Assembly (NCBI GenBank): GCA_902788785.1
Contig: CADALT010000006.1
Span: 28,256 to 92,255 of the forward strand
Reading direction: 5' to 3'
DNA from: an uncultured Ruminococcus sp.
Lineage (GTDB): Bacteria; Bacillota; Clostridia; Oscillospirales; Ruminococcaceae
Length of the DNA: 64,000 nucleotides
The notes beneath the pieces were generated by a model. It did no database searches. It saw only the letters and a list, made by a program, of their open reading frames with translations, and was not told the DNA's origin. Below are positions 1 through 8,778 of the stretch, one piece after another. The translations under genes and the position numbers were made by a program. The first letter of the stretch is position 1. The number at the start of each line of letters is the position of its first letter.

Positions 1-42
1 TCGGTATTCTTCCCATATTTCATCTTTATGAGGTTTGTGCAT
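1..42 (-). CDS. 5' end of an unidentified gene (cut by the window edge)
   Basis: Only about 14 codons are inside the window, reading MHKPHKDEIWEEYR from an ATG at 42. An in-frame ATG at 69 also exists but would lie only about six bases from the predicted transcript start, so the downstream ATG behind an AAAGG is preferred. The frame is open to the window edge and has its own promoter (entry at 82-110), divergent from glpK. Nothing can be said about function. Confidence 0.35.
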   Translation of the reverse strand, partial: MHKPHKDEIWEEYR

Positions 43-81
43 CGATATCACTGCCTTTGCAAAAAACATTCTACATCAAGG

Positions 82-110
82 ATTATATCACAAAAAAATC
101 TATTTGACAA
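82..110 (-). promoter_or_regulatory. Minus-strand promoter for the partial gene at the window edge
   Basis: On the minus strand TTGTCA (105-110), a 17-bp spacer and TATAAT (82-87). Its -35 box overlaps the -35 box of the glpK promoter on the other strand, so the two may compete. Confidence 0.6.
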
Positions 111-132
111 GCCCTTGAAATAGTAGTATTAT
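104..132 (+). promoter_or_regulatory. glpK promoter
   Basis: TTGACA at 104-109, 17-bp spacer, TATTAT at 127-132. A second TATAAT at 130-135 is spaced 20 bp. The TTGACA overlaps the TTGTCA of the divergent promoter by five bases. Confidence 0.6.
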
Positions 133-176
133 AATAGTGATACTGTATGATCTTATTTAAGAAAGGATGATGTCTC

Positions 177-1676
177 ATGAAAAAATATATCCTTGCCCTC
201 GATCAGGGCACAACTTCCTCCCGTGCGGTGCTTTTTGACCGTCAGGGCAATAAGGTTTATGCCGCTCAGTACGAATTTCCTCAGATATTCCCAAAGGCAG
301 GCTGGGTAGAACATGACTCTGCGGATATACTGGATTCTCAGCTGCACGCAGTACGTGACTGCGCCGACCACCTTGCAGCCAATGGCGAGGATATATCCGA
401 GATAGCCGCTATTGGCGTTACCAATCAGCGTGAGACTACCATGCTTTGGGATAAGACCACAGGCAAGCCCGTATATAATGCCATAGTCTGGCAGTGCCGA
501 CGTACAGCCGATGTCTGCGCTCGCTTTGAAGAGCAGGGACTCGATAAATTCTTTCGCAGTAAAACAGGTCTGCTGATAGACCCTTATTTTTCGGCTACGA
601 AGATAAAGTGGATATTTGATAATGTTGAAGGTGTCCGTGAACGTGCCGAGAAAGGTGAACTGCTTTTCGGTACAGTGGATACCTGGCTCATCTGGAACCT
701 CACAGGCGGCAAGTCCCATGTGACCGACTACACCAACGCATCAAGAACGATGCTTTTCAATATCCATACTCTCCAATGGGACAAGGAGATACTGGGGCTT
801 CTCGGTATCCCGGAATGTATACTGCCCAAGGTCTGTGACTGTTCGGGTGAACTTGGTGTCACTGATAAAGATGTTGTTGGGGCTGAGATACCTATATGCG
901 GCTGTGCAGGCGACCAGCAGGCTGCACTTTTCGGACAGTGCTGTTTTCTTAAAGGAGATGTTAAGAATACCTACGGCACAGGCGGTTTTCTGCTGATGAA
1001 TACGGGGGATGAGTGTGTAGAGAGCAAAAACGGTCTGCTGACAACCATCGGCTGGTGCATAGATGGTAAGGTCACTTATGCTCTTGAGGGCTCGGTGTTC
1101 GTATCGGGCGCTGTGGTCAAGTGGCTTCGTGATGAGATGTGCCTCATCGAAACAGTAGAGCAGACAGCTGAAATAGCAGAAAGTATCCCCGATAACGGCG
1201 GAGTTTACTTTGTGCCGGCTTTTGTTGGATTGGGCACACCTTATTGGGACAGTGAAGCAAGGGGGCTCATCAGCGGACTTACCCGTGGTTCGGGCAGAGC
1301 GCATATAGTCCGTGCAGCACTGGAATCCATAGCTTACCAGACCGCTGATGTCATCAAGGCGATGGAGGAGGATACTTCCGCACTGGGACTGATCAAAGTG
1401 GACGGCGGCGCTTCACAGAATGATTTTCTTATGCAGTTCCAGGCTGACATACTCGGCAGAAGCATTATCCGCCCAAGAAATGTTGAGTCTACTGCTACGG
1501 GTGCGGCTTTCCTTGCAGGACTTCACTGCGGTTTCTGGGAGAACAGGGAAGAACTCAACCGTGTTTCTCAAAAGTTCAGAGAGTTCCTGCCCTCCATGGA
1601 TGTGGCTTACCGCACCGAGCTCATATCGGGCTGGAAAAAAGCGGTTTCAAGGTCTCTTGAAAAGAAAGATGGATAA
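177..1676 (+). CDS. glpK: Glycerol kinase
   Basis: Cytoplasmic FGGY-family kinase that phosphorylates glycerol to sn-glycerol 3-phosphate with ATP. The N-terminus [16 protein letters not shown] is the family's phosphate-binding signature, and the C-terminal half has [17 protein letters not shown], the second FGGY signature. At 499 aa it has the normal full length. The ATG at 177 is preceded by GAAAGGA at a good distance. It stands alone behind its own promoter with no glpF or glpD beside it, so whether it serves glycerol catabolism or lipid synthesis cannot be told from context. A promoter for the next gene lies 23 bp after its stop, so it is probably monocistronic. Confidence 0.96.
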   Translation: MKKYILALDQGTTSSRAVLFDRQGNKVYAAQYEFPQIFPKAGWVEHDSADILDSQLHAVRDCADHLAANGEDISEIAAIGVTNQRETTMLWDKTTGKPVYNAIVWQCRRTADVCARFEEQGLDKFFRSKTGLLIDPYFSATKIKWIFDNVEGVRERAEKGELLFGTVDTWLIWNLTGGKSHVTDYTNASRTMLFNIHTLQWDKEILGLLGIPECILPKVCDCSGELGVTDKDVVGAEIPICGCAGDQQAALFGQCCFLKGDVKNTYGTGGFLLMNTGDECVESKNGLLTTIGWCIDGKVTYALEGSVFVSGAVVKWLRDEMCLIETVEQTAEIAESIPDNGGVYFVPAFVGLGTPYWDSEARGLISGLTRGSGRAHIVRAALESIAYQTADVIKAMEEDTSALGLIKVDGGASQNDFLMQFQADILGRSIIRPRNVESTATGAAFLAGLHCGFWENREELNRVSQKFREFLPSMDVAYRTELISGWKKAVSRSLEKKDG

Positions 1677-1698
1677 TGTATGATTTTTTTATTAAAAG

Positions 1699-1727
1699 TT
1701 GACATTTTTCGTAAAATGTAATATAAT
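1699..1727 (+). promoter_or_regulatory. ppk promoter
   Basis: TTGACA (1699-1704), 17-bp spacer, TATAAT (1722-1727). The roughly 90-nt leader that follows contains a small AGCAGC/GCTGCT hairpin near 1740-1761. Confidence 0.75.
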
Positions 1728-1823
1728 ATAGATGTATAAAAGCAGCTGTTTAGTTTGCTGCTCAAATCTGTTCATAATAGTGGTATTTTCCATTGGTGAA
1801 CAATTATATGAAGGAGAAAAACT

Positions 1824-4043
1824 GTGAAAAACAGGGTCTATGATAACAGAGAGCTTTCATGGCTCAAATTTAATGAAAGAGTCCTTGAAGAAGCACGGGA
1901 CGAAAGTACGCCCCTGCTCGAAAGACTGCTGTTTCAATCCATATACGGAAGTAATCTTGATGAGTTCTTTATGGTGCGGGTGGGCTCACTTTATGACGCT
2001 TCGCTTGTAGACGACCATCAGAAGGACAATAAATCAAAGATGAAACCCTCTGAACAGGTAGCGGCTATCTGTTCAAGGGTGAGAGAGCTGATACCTGTCA
2101 AGGATGAGAGCTATAAGAATATAAATAAAGCGCTTGAAGTTCGTGGCATTACCCATAAGAGCATGAAAGCGCTGACTATACAGGAACTTGAATTTCTGGA
2201 AGCTTACTACTCCTATGAGATCAAGCCTTTCCTGAATGCGCTCATAATAGATAAGCGTCATCCGTTCCCGTTCCTTGTGAACAAAAGCATCTATGCTGCC
2301 GCAAGGCTCACATCGAAAACAGGGTTCACTCTGGGACTTATCGGATGCAGTGAGAAGTTTGAAAGAGTGATCTATCTGCCCAGACAGGATGGTACTATCT
2401 GTTATGTGCTGGTGGAAGAACTTATATATCATTTTGCCGATAAGATATTCCCCGGATATAAGATCGAGGAGAAAACTCTGCTGCGTATCACAAGGAATGC
2501 AGACATCGATGTGGACGAAAGCTTTGACAGGGAGTTGGATTTCAGGCAGAATATGTCGGAGCTCATAAATAAGAGAAAGCGTCTTTGTCCCATAAGGATG
2601 CAGCTTTCCAAACAGATAAGCGACTCTTTCCGCAAGGAACTGTGTACAAGACTAGAACTTGCCAATAAGCAGGTCTTTGTGGAGAAAACTCCTCTTGACC
2701 TTTCTTTCGTGTTTGGGGTGTTCGATAAGGCACAGGATAAGAAAGACCTGTTCTTTGAACCACGCACACCTCAGCTGTCACGAATGATAGATGAGCAAAG
2801 ACCCATGATAGATCAGATAGATGAGAGAGACCTGTTTCTGTCTTATCCCTATGAGTCTATACAGCCTTTTATAAGACTTCTCAATGAAGCCGCAAAGGAT
2901 GATGAGGTCGTATCTATCAAGATGACCCTGTACAGAGTCGCTAAGAACTCAAAGGTCATCAAGGCACTGTGTGATGCTTCCGAAAACGGCAAGGAAGTCG
3001 TGGTGCTGGTCGAGCTGAGAGCAAGATTCGATGAGGAGAATAATATCGGCTGGTCAAAGCAGCTGGAAGAAGCAGGCTGTAGGGTCATGTATGGTCCTAA
3101 GGGGCTTAAAGTTCATTCCAAGCTGTGCCTGATAACCAGAAAGACTGCCGATGGTGTGAAGTATACCACACAGATAGGTACAGGCAACTACAATGAAAAG
3201 ACAGCAGGGCTTTACACCGATCTCTGTCTTATGACATCTAACAGTCAGATAGCTGAAGATGCTCAGGAAGTGTTCCGTACACTTTCTATCGGTGAAGTGG
3301 TCGAGCACAGCAAGATCTTGCTGGTAGCACCCCATTGTCTGCAAAACCGTGTGCTTGAAATGATGGATAATGAGATAGCTGTTGCCAAAGCAGGCGGTGA
3401 AGGTTATGTGGGCGCTAAACTTAACTCGCTGACAGATAAAGTAATAATAGACAAGATCATAGAATGTTCTCAGGCAGGTGTAAAAGTTGAACTGGTCATC
3501 AGAGGTATCTCATGCCTGGTGGCAGGTGTCGAGGGCGTGACAGATAATGTTAAGATACGTTCTATAGTAGGAAGATATCTTGAACACGCCAGGATCTATA
3601 TCTTCGGCAGCGGTGTCAGGAAGAATGTGTATATTTCCTCAGCCGACTATATGACCAGAAATACCACAAGACGTGTCGAAGTGGCTGCGCCTGTATTAGA
3701 TGAGGAAATAAAAAAGCGTGTGCTTGACCTGTTTGAGACACAGCTAAAGGATAATGTCAAGGCCAGGGATATGCAGCCTGATGGTACATATATCAGGAAG
3801 AAAGCGGATGGTCCCGTGATAGATGCCCAGAGCAGGCTTTTTGCCGAAGCTTATGCAAATGTCCCGGTACCAAAGCCAAAAGCCGAACCTGCGATAGAGT
3901 TAAAGGAAGAGAAATCCATTCAGGCTAAAGATGATAATGCAGAACAGTCTGCACCGGTTGGTGAGACCAAAAAAAAAAGCTTGTGGTCAAGGTTCATCGC
4001 ATTCATCTTCCGTAAAGGTAAGGATAAAAAGGAAGAGGTATAG
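1824..4043 (+). CDS. ppk: Polyphosphate kinase (PPK1)
   Basis: Reversibly transfers the terminal phosphate of ATP to polyphosphate. The protein starts in the typical way (YDNRELSWLKFNERVLEEA), then has the four-domain PPK1 layout. The two catalytic histidines are visible: one in KVHSKLCLI near residue 430 (phosphoenzyme site) and one in RYLEHARIYIF near residue 587. The start is a GTG at 1824 behind AAGGAG. At 739 aa it is somewhat longer than usual; the excess is a C-terminal tail after about residue 680 that is first acidic and proline-rich, then ends in a basic amphipathic stretch (KKKSLWSRFIAFIFRKGK). That tail could bind membrane or nucleic acid (inference). Single-gene unit with its own promoter and terminator. 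Confidence 0.95.
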   Translation: MKNRVYDNRELSWLKFNERVLEEARDESTPLLERLLFQSIYGSNLDEFFMVRVGSLYDASLVDDHQKDNKSKMKPSEQVAAICSRVRELIPVKDESYKNINKALEVRGITHKSMKALTIQELEFLEAYYSYEIKPFLNALIIDKRHPFPFLVNKSIYAAARLTSKTGFTLGLIGCSEKFERVIYLPRQDGTICYVLVEELIYHFADKIFPGYKIEEKTLLRITRNADIDVDESFDRELDFRQNMSELINKRKRLCPIRMQLSKQISDSFRKELCTRLELANKQVFVEKTPLDLSFVFGVFDKAQDKKDLFFEPRTPQLSRMIDEQRPMIDQIDERDLFLSYPYESIQPFIRLLNEAAKDDEVVSIKMTLYRVAKNSKVIKALCDASENGKEVVVLVELRARFDEENNIGWSKQLEEAGCRVMYGPKGLKVHSKLCLITRKTADGVKYTTQIGTGNYNEKTAGLYTDLCLMTSNSQIAEDAQEVFRTLSIGEVVEHSKILLVAPHCLQNRVLEMMDNEIAVAKAGGEGYVGAKLNSLTDKVIIDKIIECSQAGVKVELVIRGISCLVAGVEGVTDNVKIRSIVGRYLEHARIYIFGSGVRKNVYISSADYMTRNTTRRVEVAAPVLDEEIKKRVLDLFETQLKDNVKARDMQPDGTYIRKKADGPVIDAQSRLFAEAYANVPVPKPKAEPAIELKEEKSIQAKDDNAEQSAPVGETKKKSLWSRFIAFIFRKGKDKKEEV

Positions 4044-4062
4044 AAAAGAATAATAAAAGCGG

Positions 4063-4083
4063 CGGACAGCTTTGTGCTGTCCG
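4063..4083 (+). terminator. Terminator after ppk
   Basis: CGGACAGC / GCTGTCCG stem with a TTTGT loop. The run of T that follows is weak, so termination may be partial and the exporter genes could be read in part from the ppk promoter. Confidence 0.55.
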
Positions 4084-4140
4084 TCTGTTGTGTTATATAG
4101 TTTACTGTAAGGATAAAATAATAATTTTCGGGAGAGTAAA

Positions 4141-5880
4141 ATGTTCAGATTATTCAGGTATTTGAAAAATTATAAAAAGGAGAGTGTCATAGGTCCTCTG
4201 TTCAAGCTTATCGAGGCTTGTTTTGAACTGGCTGTACCTGTCGTTATGAAGAAGATAATCGATGTGGGTATAGTCAATGAGGATATGGGTTATATTCTGC
4301 GTATGGGCGGCATAATGGTGCTGCTGGGAGTGCTGGGACTTTCGTGTTCGTTGACTGCACAGTTTTTTGCAGCCAAAGCATCGGTCGGTTTCGGCACAGC
4401 GCTCAGGACTGATCTTATGCGTCACATCAATAAGCTGTCTTATTCGGAGATAGATTCCATTGGCAGCAGTACACTTGTTACACGAATGACCGCTGATATA
4501 AATACGGCTCAGTCAGGTGTGAACATTCTTTTGAGATTGCTGCTCAGGTCACCGTTCATAGTTATAGGTGCGGTCATAATGGCATTTACCTTCTCTGTGA
4601 AGCTTACGCTGATATTTCTGATAGCAGCACCATGTCTGGCGTTTGTCATTTATAGGATAATGAGCCTTACTATACCGAGATATAAGCATATACGCAAGAC
4701 TCTGGACAGAACAAATCTGCTCACGAGCGAAGCGCTCTCGGGTGCAAGGGTGATACGTGCTTTTTCAAGACAGGAAGATGAGGAAAGAGAATTTCGTAAT
4801 GTAAATGAAGAACTGACAGTTCTTCAGCTTGCAGCAGGCAAGATAAGCGCCCTTATGAATCCCATGACTTATGTTATAGTAAATATTGCCATTACCGCAC
4901 TGATATGGTTCGGCGGAAGAGCTGTGCTTGTGGGCAGTATCTCGCAGGGTGACATGGTAGCGCTGATAAACTATATGAACCAGATACTTCTTGCACTGCT
5001 GGCAATGGCTATACTTGTGACTAATATCACGAAAATGCAGGCATCAGCCATAAGGATAAATGATGTTTTCGATGTAAAACCTTCTGTTACCGATGAAGGC
5101 AACAGCGAGGTCAAAGCTGATGATTCGGCGCCTGCGGTAGAGTTCAGAAATGTAAGCTTTGCTTATAGCGGTTCGGAGGAGCAGGCTTTATCAGATATAA
5201 GTTTCACTGTTAACAGAGGCGAGACGGTCGGCATAATCGGCGGTACAGGTTCGGGAAAATCAACAGTGATAAATCTTATCCCACGATTTTATGACGTATC
5301 CTCGGGACAGGTTCTGGTAGATGGTACTGATGTAAAAAAATATCCTTTTAAGCAGCTCAGGCATAAAATAGGCATAGTACCGCAGAGGGCTGTGCTTTTT
5401 AAGGGTACTATACGTGATAATTTAAAATGGCGTGATAAGAGCGCCTCGGATGATGAAATCATTAAGGCACTTAAACTTGCACAGGCATATGATTTTGTTA
5501 TGGAAAAGCCCTCGGGTCTTGATGAACAGATAGTCAGGGACGGTAAGAACCTTTCTGGCGGTCAGAGACAGAGACTCACCATAGCGAGAGCTTTTATAGG
5601 TTCACCCGAGATAGTCATACTCGATGACTCGGCTTCGGCACTTGACCTAGCCACAGATGCAAGACTCAGGAAAGCGATAGCAGATGAGACTGATGGTATT
5701 ACCGTGTTTATAGTTTCCCAGAGGATATCTTCCATAAAAAATGTGGATAAAATAATTGTTATGGACGATGGCAGAGTTTCAGGCATAGGCACTCATTCAG
5801 AGCTTTTCAATAACTGCGAGGTCTACAAAGAGATTTGCCTGTCGCAGCTTTCCGATGAGGAGGTGAAGAACATTGGCTGA
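4141..5880 (+). CDS. ABC exporter half-transporter, subunit with degenerate ATPase site
   Basis: Type I ABC exporter subunit: an N-terminal six-helix membrane domain (about residues 15-300) and a C-terminal nucleotide-binding domain. Walker A is GGTGSGKS near residue 365 and the signature is LSGGQRQR near 469. Walker B reads VILDDSASALD, so the catalytic glutamate is an aspartate, and the H-loop histidine is glutamine (VSQRISS). These substitutions mark the non-catalytic partner of asymmetric heterodimers such as BmrCD or LmrCD (established for those families). ATG with GGGAG upstream. The stop overlaps the start of the next gene by 8 bp, so the two are coupled. Substrate unknown; drug or peptide export is the usual role. 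Confidence 0.9.
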   Translation: MFRLFRYLKNYKKESVIGPLFKLIEACFELAVPVVMKKIIDVGIVNEDMGYILRMGGIMVLLGVLGLSCSLTAQFFAAKASVGFGTALRTDLMRHINKLSYSEIDSIGSSTLVTRMTADINTAQSGVNILLRLLLRSPFIVIGAVIMAFTFSVKLTLIFLIAAPCLAFVIYRIMSLTIPRYKHIRKTLDRTNLLTSEALSGARVIRAFSRQEDEEREFRNVNEELTVLQLAAGKISALMNPMTYVIVNIAITALIWFGGRAVLVGSISQGDMVALINYMNQILLALLAMAILVTNITKMQASAIRINDVFDVKPSVTDEGNSEVKADDSAPAVEFRNVSFAYSGSEEQALSDISFTVNRGETVGIIGGTGSGKSTVINLIPRFYDVSSGQVLVDGTDVKKYPFKQLRHKIGIVPQRAVLFKGTIRDNLKWRDKSASDDEIIKALKLAQAYDFVMEKPSGLDEQIVRDGKNLSGGQRQRLTIARAFIGSPEIVILDDSASALDLATDARLRKAIADETDGITVFIVSQRISSIKNVDKIIVMDDGRVSGIGTHSELFNNCEVYKEICLSQLSDEEVKNIG

Positions 5881-7633
5881 TAAGAATAAAAATAGTGCAG
5901 GTGTTCTTCGCAGGCTGATGAGGTATGCGTCACCCTATGTGCCGATGTTCATATTGTCAATGGTATTTGCGGTCATAACAGTGGCAACGACACTTTATGC
6001 GCCTATTTTGATAGGTCGTGCGGTGGATGTGATGATAGGTAGGGATAATGTTGATCTCGATAAGCTGACACCGATAGTTATCGAACTTGTTGTAGTGGTT
6101 GCTGTCACGGCATTGTCGCAGTGGCTTATGTCACTCCTGACCAATAAGATCACTTTCAATGTTGTGCGTGATATCAGGAATGATGCTTTCTGTAAGCTTG
6201 ACAGACTGCCGCTCTCCCATATCGACTCACACCCTCACGGCGATATAATCAGCCGTATCATCACGGATATTGACCAGATATCCGATGGATTGCTGATGGG
6301 ATTTGCACAGCTGTTCACAGGTATATGTACAATTTTTGGTACTATTATTTTTATGCTCAGGATAAACCTGAAAATATCACTTATTGTGATCCTGCTGACT
6401 CCGCTTTCGCTTTTTGTGGCGAGATTTATCGCAAAGAACACTTTCATGCTGTTTCATAAACAGTCCGAGGCGAGAGGTGAGATGACATCACTTGTGGAGG
6501 AAGTTACGGGAGATCTGAAAACGGTCCAGGCTTTCGGTTATGAGGAAGAGGCGGAGGAGCGTTTTGAGGTATACAATAAAAGACTTCAGCAGGTCGGAGT
6601 AAAAGCCATATTCTTCTCGTCGCTGACTAACCCCTGTACTCGTTTTGTGAATGGGTTGGTTTACACATCTGTGGGCATATTTGGTGCGCTGGCTGTCATG
6701 AACGGCGCAGGTACATTCACGGTGGGAAATCTTTCTAGTTTCCTGACATATGCAAATCAGTACACTAAACCATTCAACGAAATATCAGGAGTTATTACCG
6801 AACTGCAAAGCGCACTGGCTTCCGCAGGGCGTGTATTCGACCTGATAGATGAAAAAGAAGAAATTCCTGACAGCAAAGATGCAGTTGTGCTTTCGGAGGT
6901 CGACGGAAGTGTTGAAGCACGACACGTTTATTTCAGTTATGATCCTAAGGTCAAGCTTATCGAGGACTTTGATCTTCATGTAAGGCCCGGCGAGAGGACA
7001 GCGATAGTCGGACCCACAGGCTGCGGAAAGACGACCATGATAAATCTGCTGATGCGTTTTTATGATACCGACAGCGGCGAGATAAGGGTAAGCGGTACTC
7101 CCATTAAGGATTGCACACGCAGTTCGATGCGTTCGATGTACGGCATGGTCTTGCAGGAAACATGGCTCAAAACAGCTACTATCCGTGATAACATCCGTTA
7201 CGGCAAGCCCGATGCTACTGAGGATGAGGTAATAAAGGCGGCGAAGTCTGCCCACTGCCACGGATTTATAAAGCGTTTGCCCAAGGGGTATGATACAGTC
7301 ATTTCCGATGCTTTCAGCACCCTTTCACAGGGACAGAAACAGCTTTTGTGTATTGCGAGGGTCATGCTTTCGCTGCCGCCAATGCTTATACTTGATGAAG
7401 CTACATCTTCTATAGATACCAGGACCGAACTCATCGTTCAGCGTGCCTTTGCCAAGATGATGGAAGGCAGGACGAGCTTTATAATCGCACATCGACTTTC
7501 TACCATTAAGGAAGCCGATAATATAATCGTTATGAGATCGGGGCATATAGTTGAACAGGGAACGCATGATTCTCTTATGGAAAAAGGCGGATTTTACAGC
7601 GAACTTTATAATTCACAGTTTGCGGTGGAATAG
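5873..7633 (+). CDS. ABC exporter half-transporter, catalytically complete subunit
   Basis: Partner of the preceding gene. Membrane domain about residues 18-310, then a nucleotide-binding domain with Walker A GPTGCGKT, signature LSQGQKQL, Walker B LILDEATSSID and a canonical H-loop (IAHRLST), so this subunit keeps the glutamate and histidine its partner lacks. Start is TTG at 5873, inside the end of the upstream gene, with AGGAGG just ahead. The signature carries Q in place of the second G (LSQGQ), which is common in this half of heterodimeric exporters. A strong terminator follows. Confidence 0.9.
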   Translation: MADKNKNSAGVLRRLMRYASPYVPMFILSMVFAVITVATTLYAPILIGRAVDVMIGRDNVDLDKLTPIVIELVVVVAVTALSQWLMSLLTNKITFNVVRDIRNDAFCKLDRLPLSHIDSHPHGDIISRIITDIDQISDGLLMGFAQLFTGICTIFGTIIFMLRINLKISLIVILLTPLSLFVARFIAKNTFMLFHKQSEARGEMTSLVEEVTGDLKTVQAFGYEEEAEERFEVYNKRLQQVGVKAIFFSSLTNPCTRFVNGLVYTSVGIFGALAVMNGAGTFTVGNLSSFLTYANQYTKPFNEISGVITELQSALASAGRVFDLIDEKEEIPDSKDAVVLSEVDGSVEARHVYFSYDPKVKLIEDFDLHVRPGERTAIVGPTGCGKTTMINLLMRFYDTDSGEIRVSGTPIKDCTRSSMRSMYGMVLQETWLKTATIRDNIRYGKPDATEDEVIKAAKSAHCHGFIKRLPKGYDTVISDAFSTLSQGQKQLLCIARVMLSLPPMLILDEATSSIDTRTELIVQRAFAKMMEGRTSFIIAHRLSTIKEADNIIVMRSGHIVEQGTHDSLMEKGGFYSELYNSQFAVE

Positions 7634-7643
7634 TTGATATAAG

Positions 7644-7676
7644 AAAAGCGGACAGTTGATGCTGTCCGCTTTTTTG
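7644..7676. terminator. Bidirectional terminator between convergent units
   Basis: AAAAGCGGACAG (7644-7655) pairs with CTGTCCGCTTTT, loop TTGATG. It has T runs on both strands, so it can serve the exporter operon (plus) and the murT-gatD operon (minus). Confidence 0.85.
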
Positions 7677-7682
7677 TACATA

Positions 7683-8030
7683 TCAGTTTGTCATTATGCC
7701 GACCTTTGCCAACAGTTTCGAGGCTGTTTCCTTATCTATGGGATAAAGTCTGCTGTGCGCTGTTTGTTTTTCGCCTTCGATATGCAGGAACTCTATGAGG
7801 GCATCTGACATATCCTTTGAGGTGTAAAGCACGCCTGTAATATAGCTTGCTTTTGTAGCATAGTAGTTCACAGGCTTTAGTCTCAGCAGTGACTTGCAGT
7901 CCGTATCCATATCACGGATCAGTCCATCGTAATCATCATCTACGAAGTTGATCCTGCGGCATTTCATGTCACGAGTTTTTTCACGCAGCGGATCATTGTC
8001 CTTAGGCTGCTTTTTAAATATGGAAAACAT
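7683..8030 (-). CDS. Hypothetical 115-aa protein in the murT-gatD operon
   Basis: I do not recognise a family. It is a soluble, mixed-charge protein beginning MFSIFKKQPKDNDPLREK, with no signal peptide or membrane segment and a central tyrosine-rich part (NYYATKASYITGVLYTS). It begins 7 bp after gatD and is the last gene before the terminator, so it is probably co-transcribed with the lipid II amidation genes. A GAGAAAG lies just upstream of the ATG. Any role in cell-wall modification is only a guess from position. Confidence 0.7.
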   Translation of the reverse strand: MFSIFKKQPKDNDPLREKTRDMKCRRINFVDDDYDGLIRDMDTDCKSLLRLKPVNYYATKASYITGVLYTSKDMSDALIEFLHIEGEKQTAHSRLYPIDKETASKLLAKVGIMTN

Positions 8031-8037
8031 AGCTTTC

Positions 8038-8778
8038 TCACTTTAAAAGTCTCTCGAACAGCTGCTTGCGGCAGTCGCTCTCAAGCTTATCGTTTATGGG
8101 TTCGGGGATATATTTTTCGCCCGTCTTTCTTGTCATGCAGTACGATATGATATGGTCGGCAAGTTTTGGGTTCTTTGAGAGCAGAGGACCGTGCAGATAA
8201 GTTGCTGTAACGTTCTTTTCTGTGTAACCCTCGGTGGAACTTGCAAATTCGTTGCCGTTGCCTGCCAATACTTTTCCGAAGGGGTGCTTGACATTTGTGG
8301 TCTGACCGCCGTGGTTTTCAAAGCCTATGACCTTATAGCTTTTATCATCGAGCTGTGTTTCGACCACTATGTTACCTATGCAGCGTTCACGCTTATTAGT
8401 AGAAGCAACGGTGTAGTAGTCAAACAGACCGAGTCCCGGTATTTTTTTGCCGTTGGAGTCTTTATAGTACTGGCCCATAAGCTGATAGCCGCCGCATATC
8501 ATCAGGAAATATACACCCTTTGCATAAGCTGCTTTGATGTTATCACGCAGCCCCAGCAGGTCATCAGCCAGAAGCTGCTGCTCAAAATCTGCACCACCGC
8601 CCAGATATATCATATCTACGTCGGAAAAATCGGTATCCTTGTCCCCGAGTTCGTGCTTAACAACTTCTGTTTCGATACCTCTCATGCGGCATCTGTAGCG
8701 CAGTATCTCAACATTTCCGCTGTCGCCGTAAAGGTCGAGCATCGCAGGGTACATATGCAGTATTTTCAGTTTATCCAT
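8038..8778 (-). CDS. gatD: Lipid II isoglutaminyl synthase, glutaminase subunit
   Basis: GatD, a class I glutamine amidotransferase that feeds ammonia to MurT for amidation of the D-glutamate of lipid II, giving D-isoglutamine in peptidoglycan. The start KILHMYPAMLDLYGDSGNV is typical. The nucleophile is Cys95 in MICGGYQLMG and the catalytic histidine is His196 in YLHGPLL. At 246 aa it is the normal size. It overlaps the end of murT by 8 bp, as expected for subunits of one complex, and acts at the inner face of the membrane. Confidence 0.93.
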   Translation of the reverse strand: MDKLKILHMYPAMLDLYGDSGNVEILRYRCRMRGIETEVVKHELGDKDTDFSDVDMIYLGGGADFEQQLLADDLLGLRDNIKAAYAKGVYFLMICGGYQLMGQYYKDSNGKKIPGLGLFDYYTVASTNKRERCIGNIVVETQLDDKSYKVIGFENHGGQTTNVKHPFGKVLAGNGNEFASSTEGYTEKNVTATYLHGPLLSKNPKLADHIISYCMTRKTGEKYIPEPINDKLESDCRKQLFERLLK

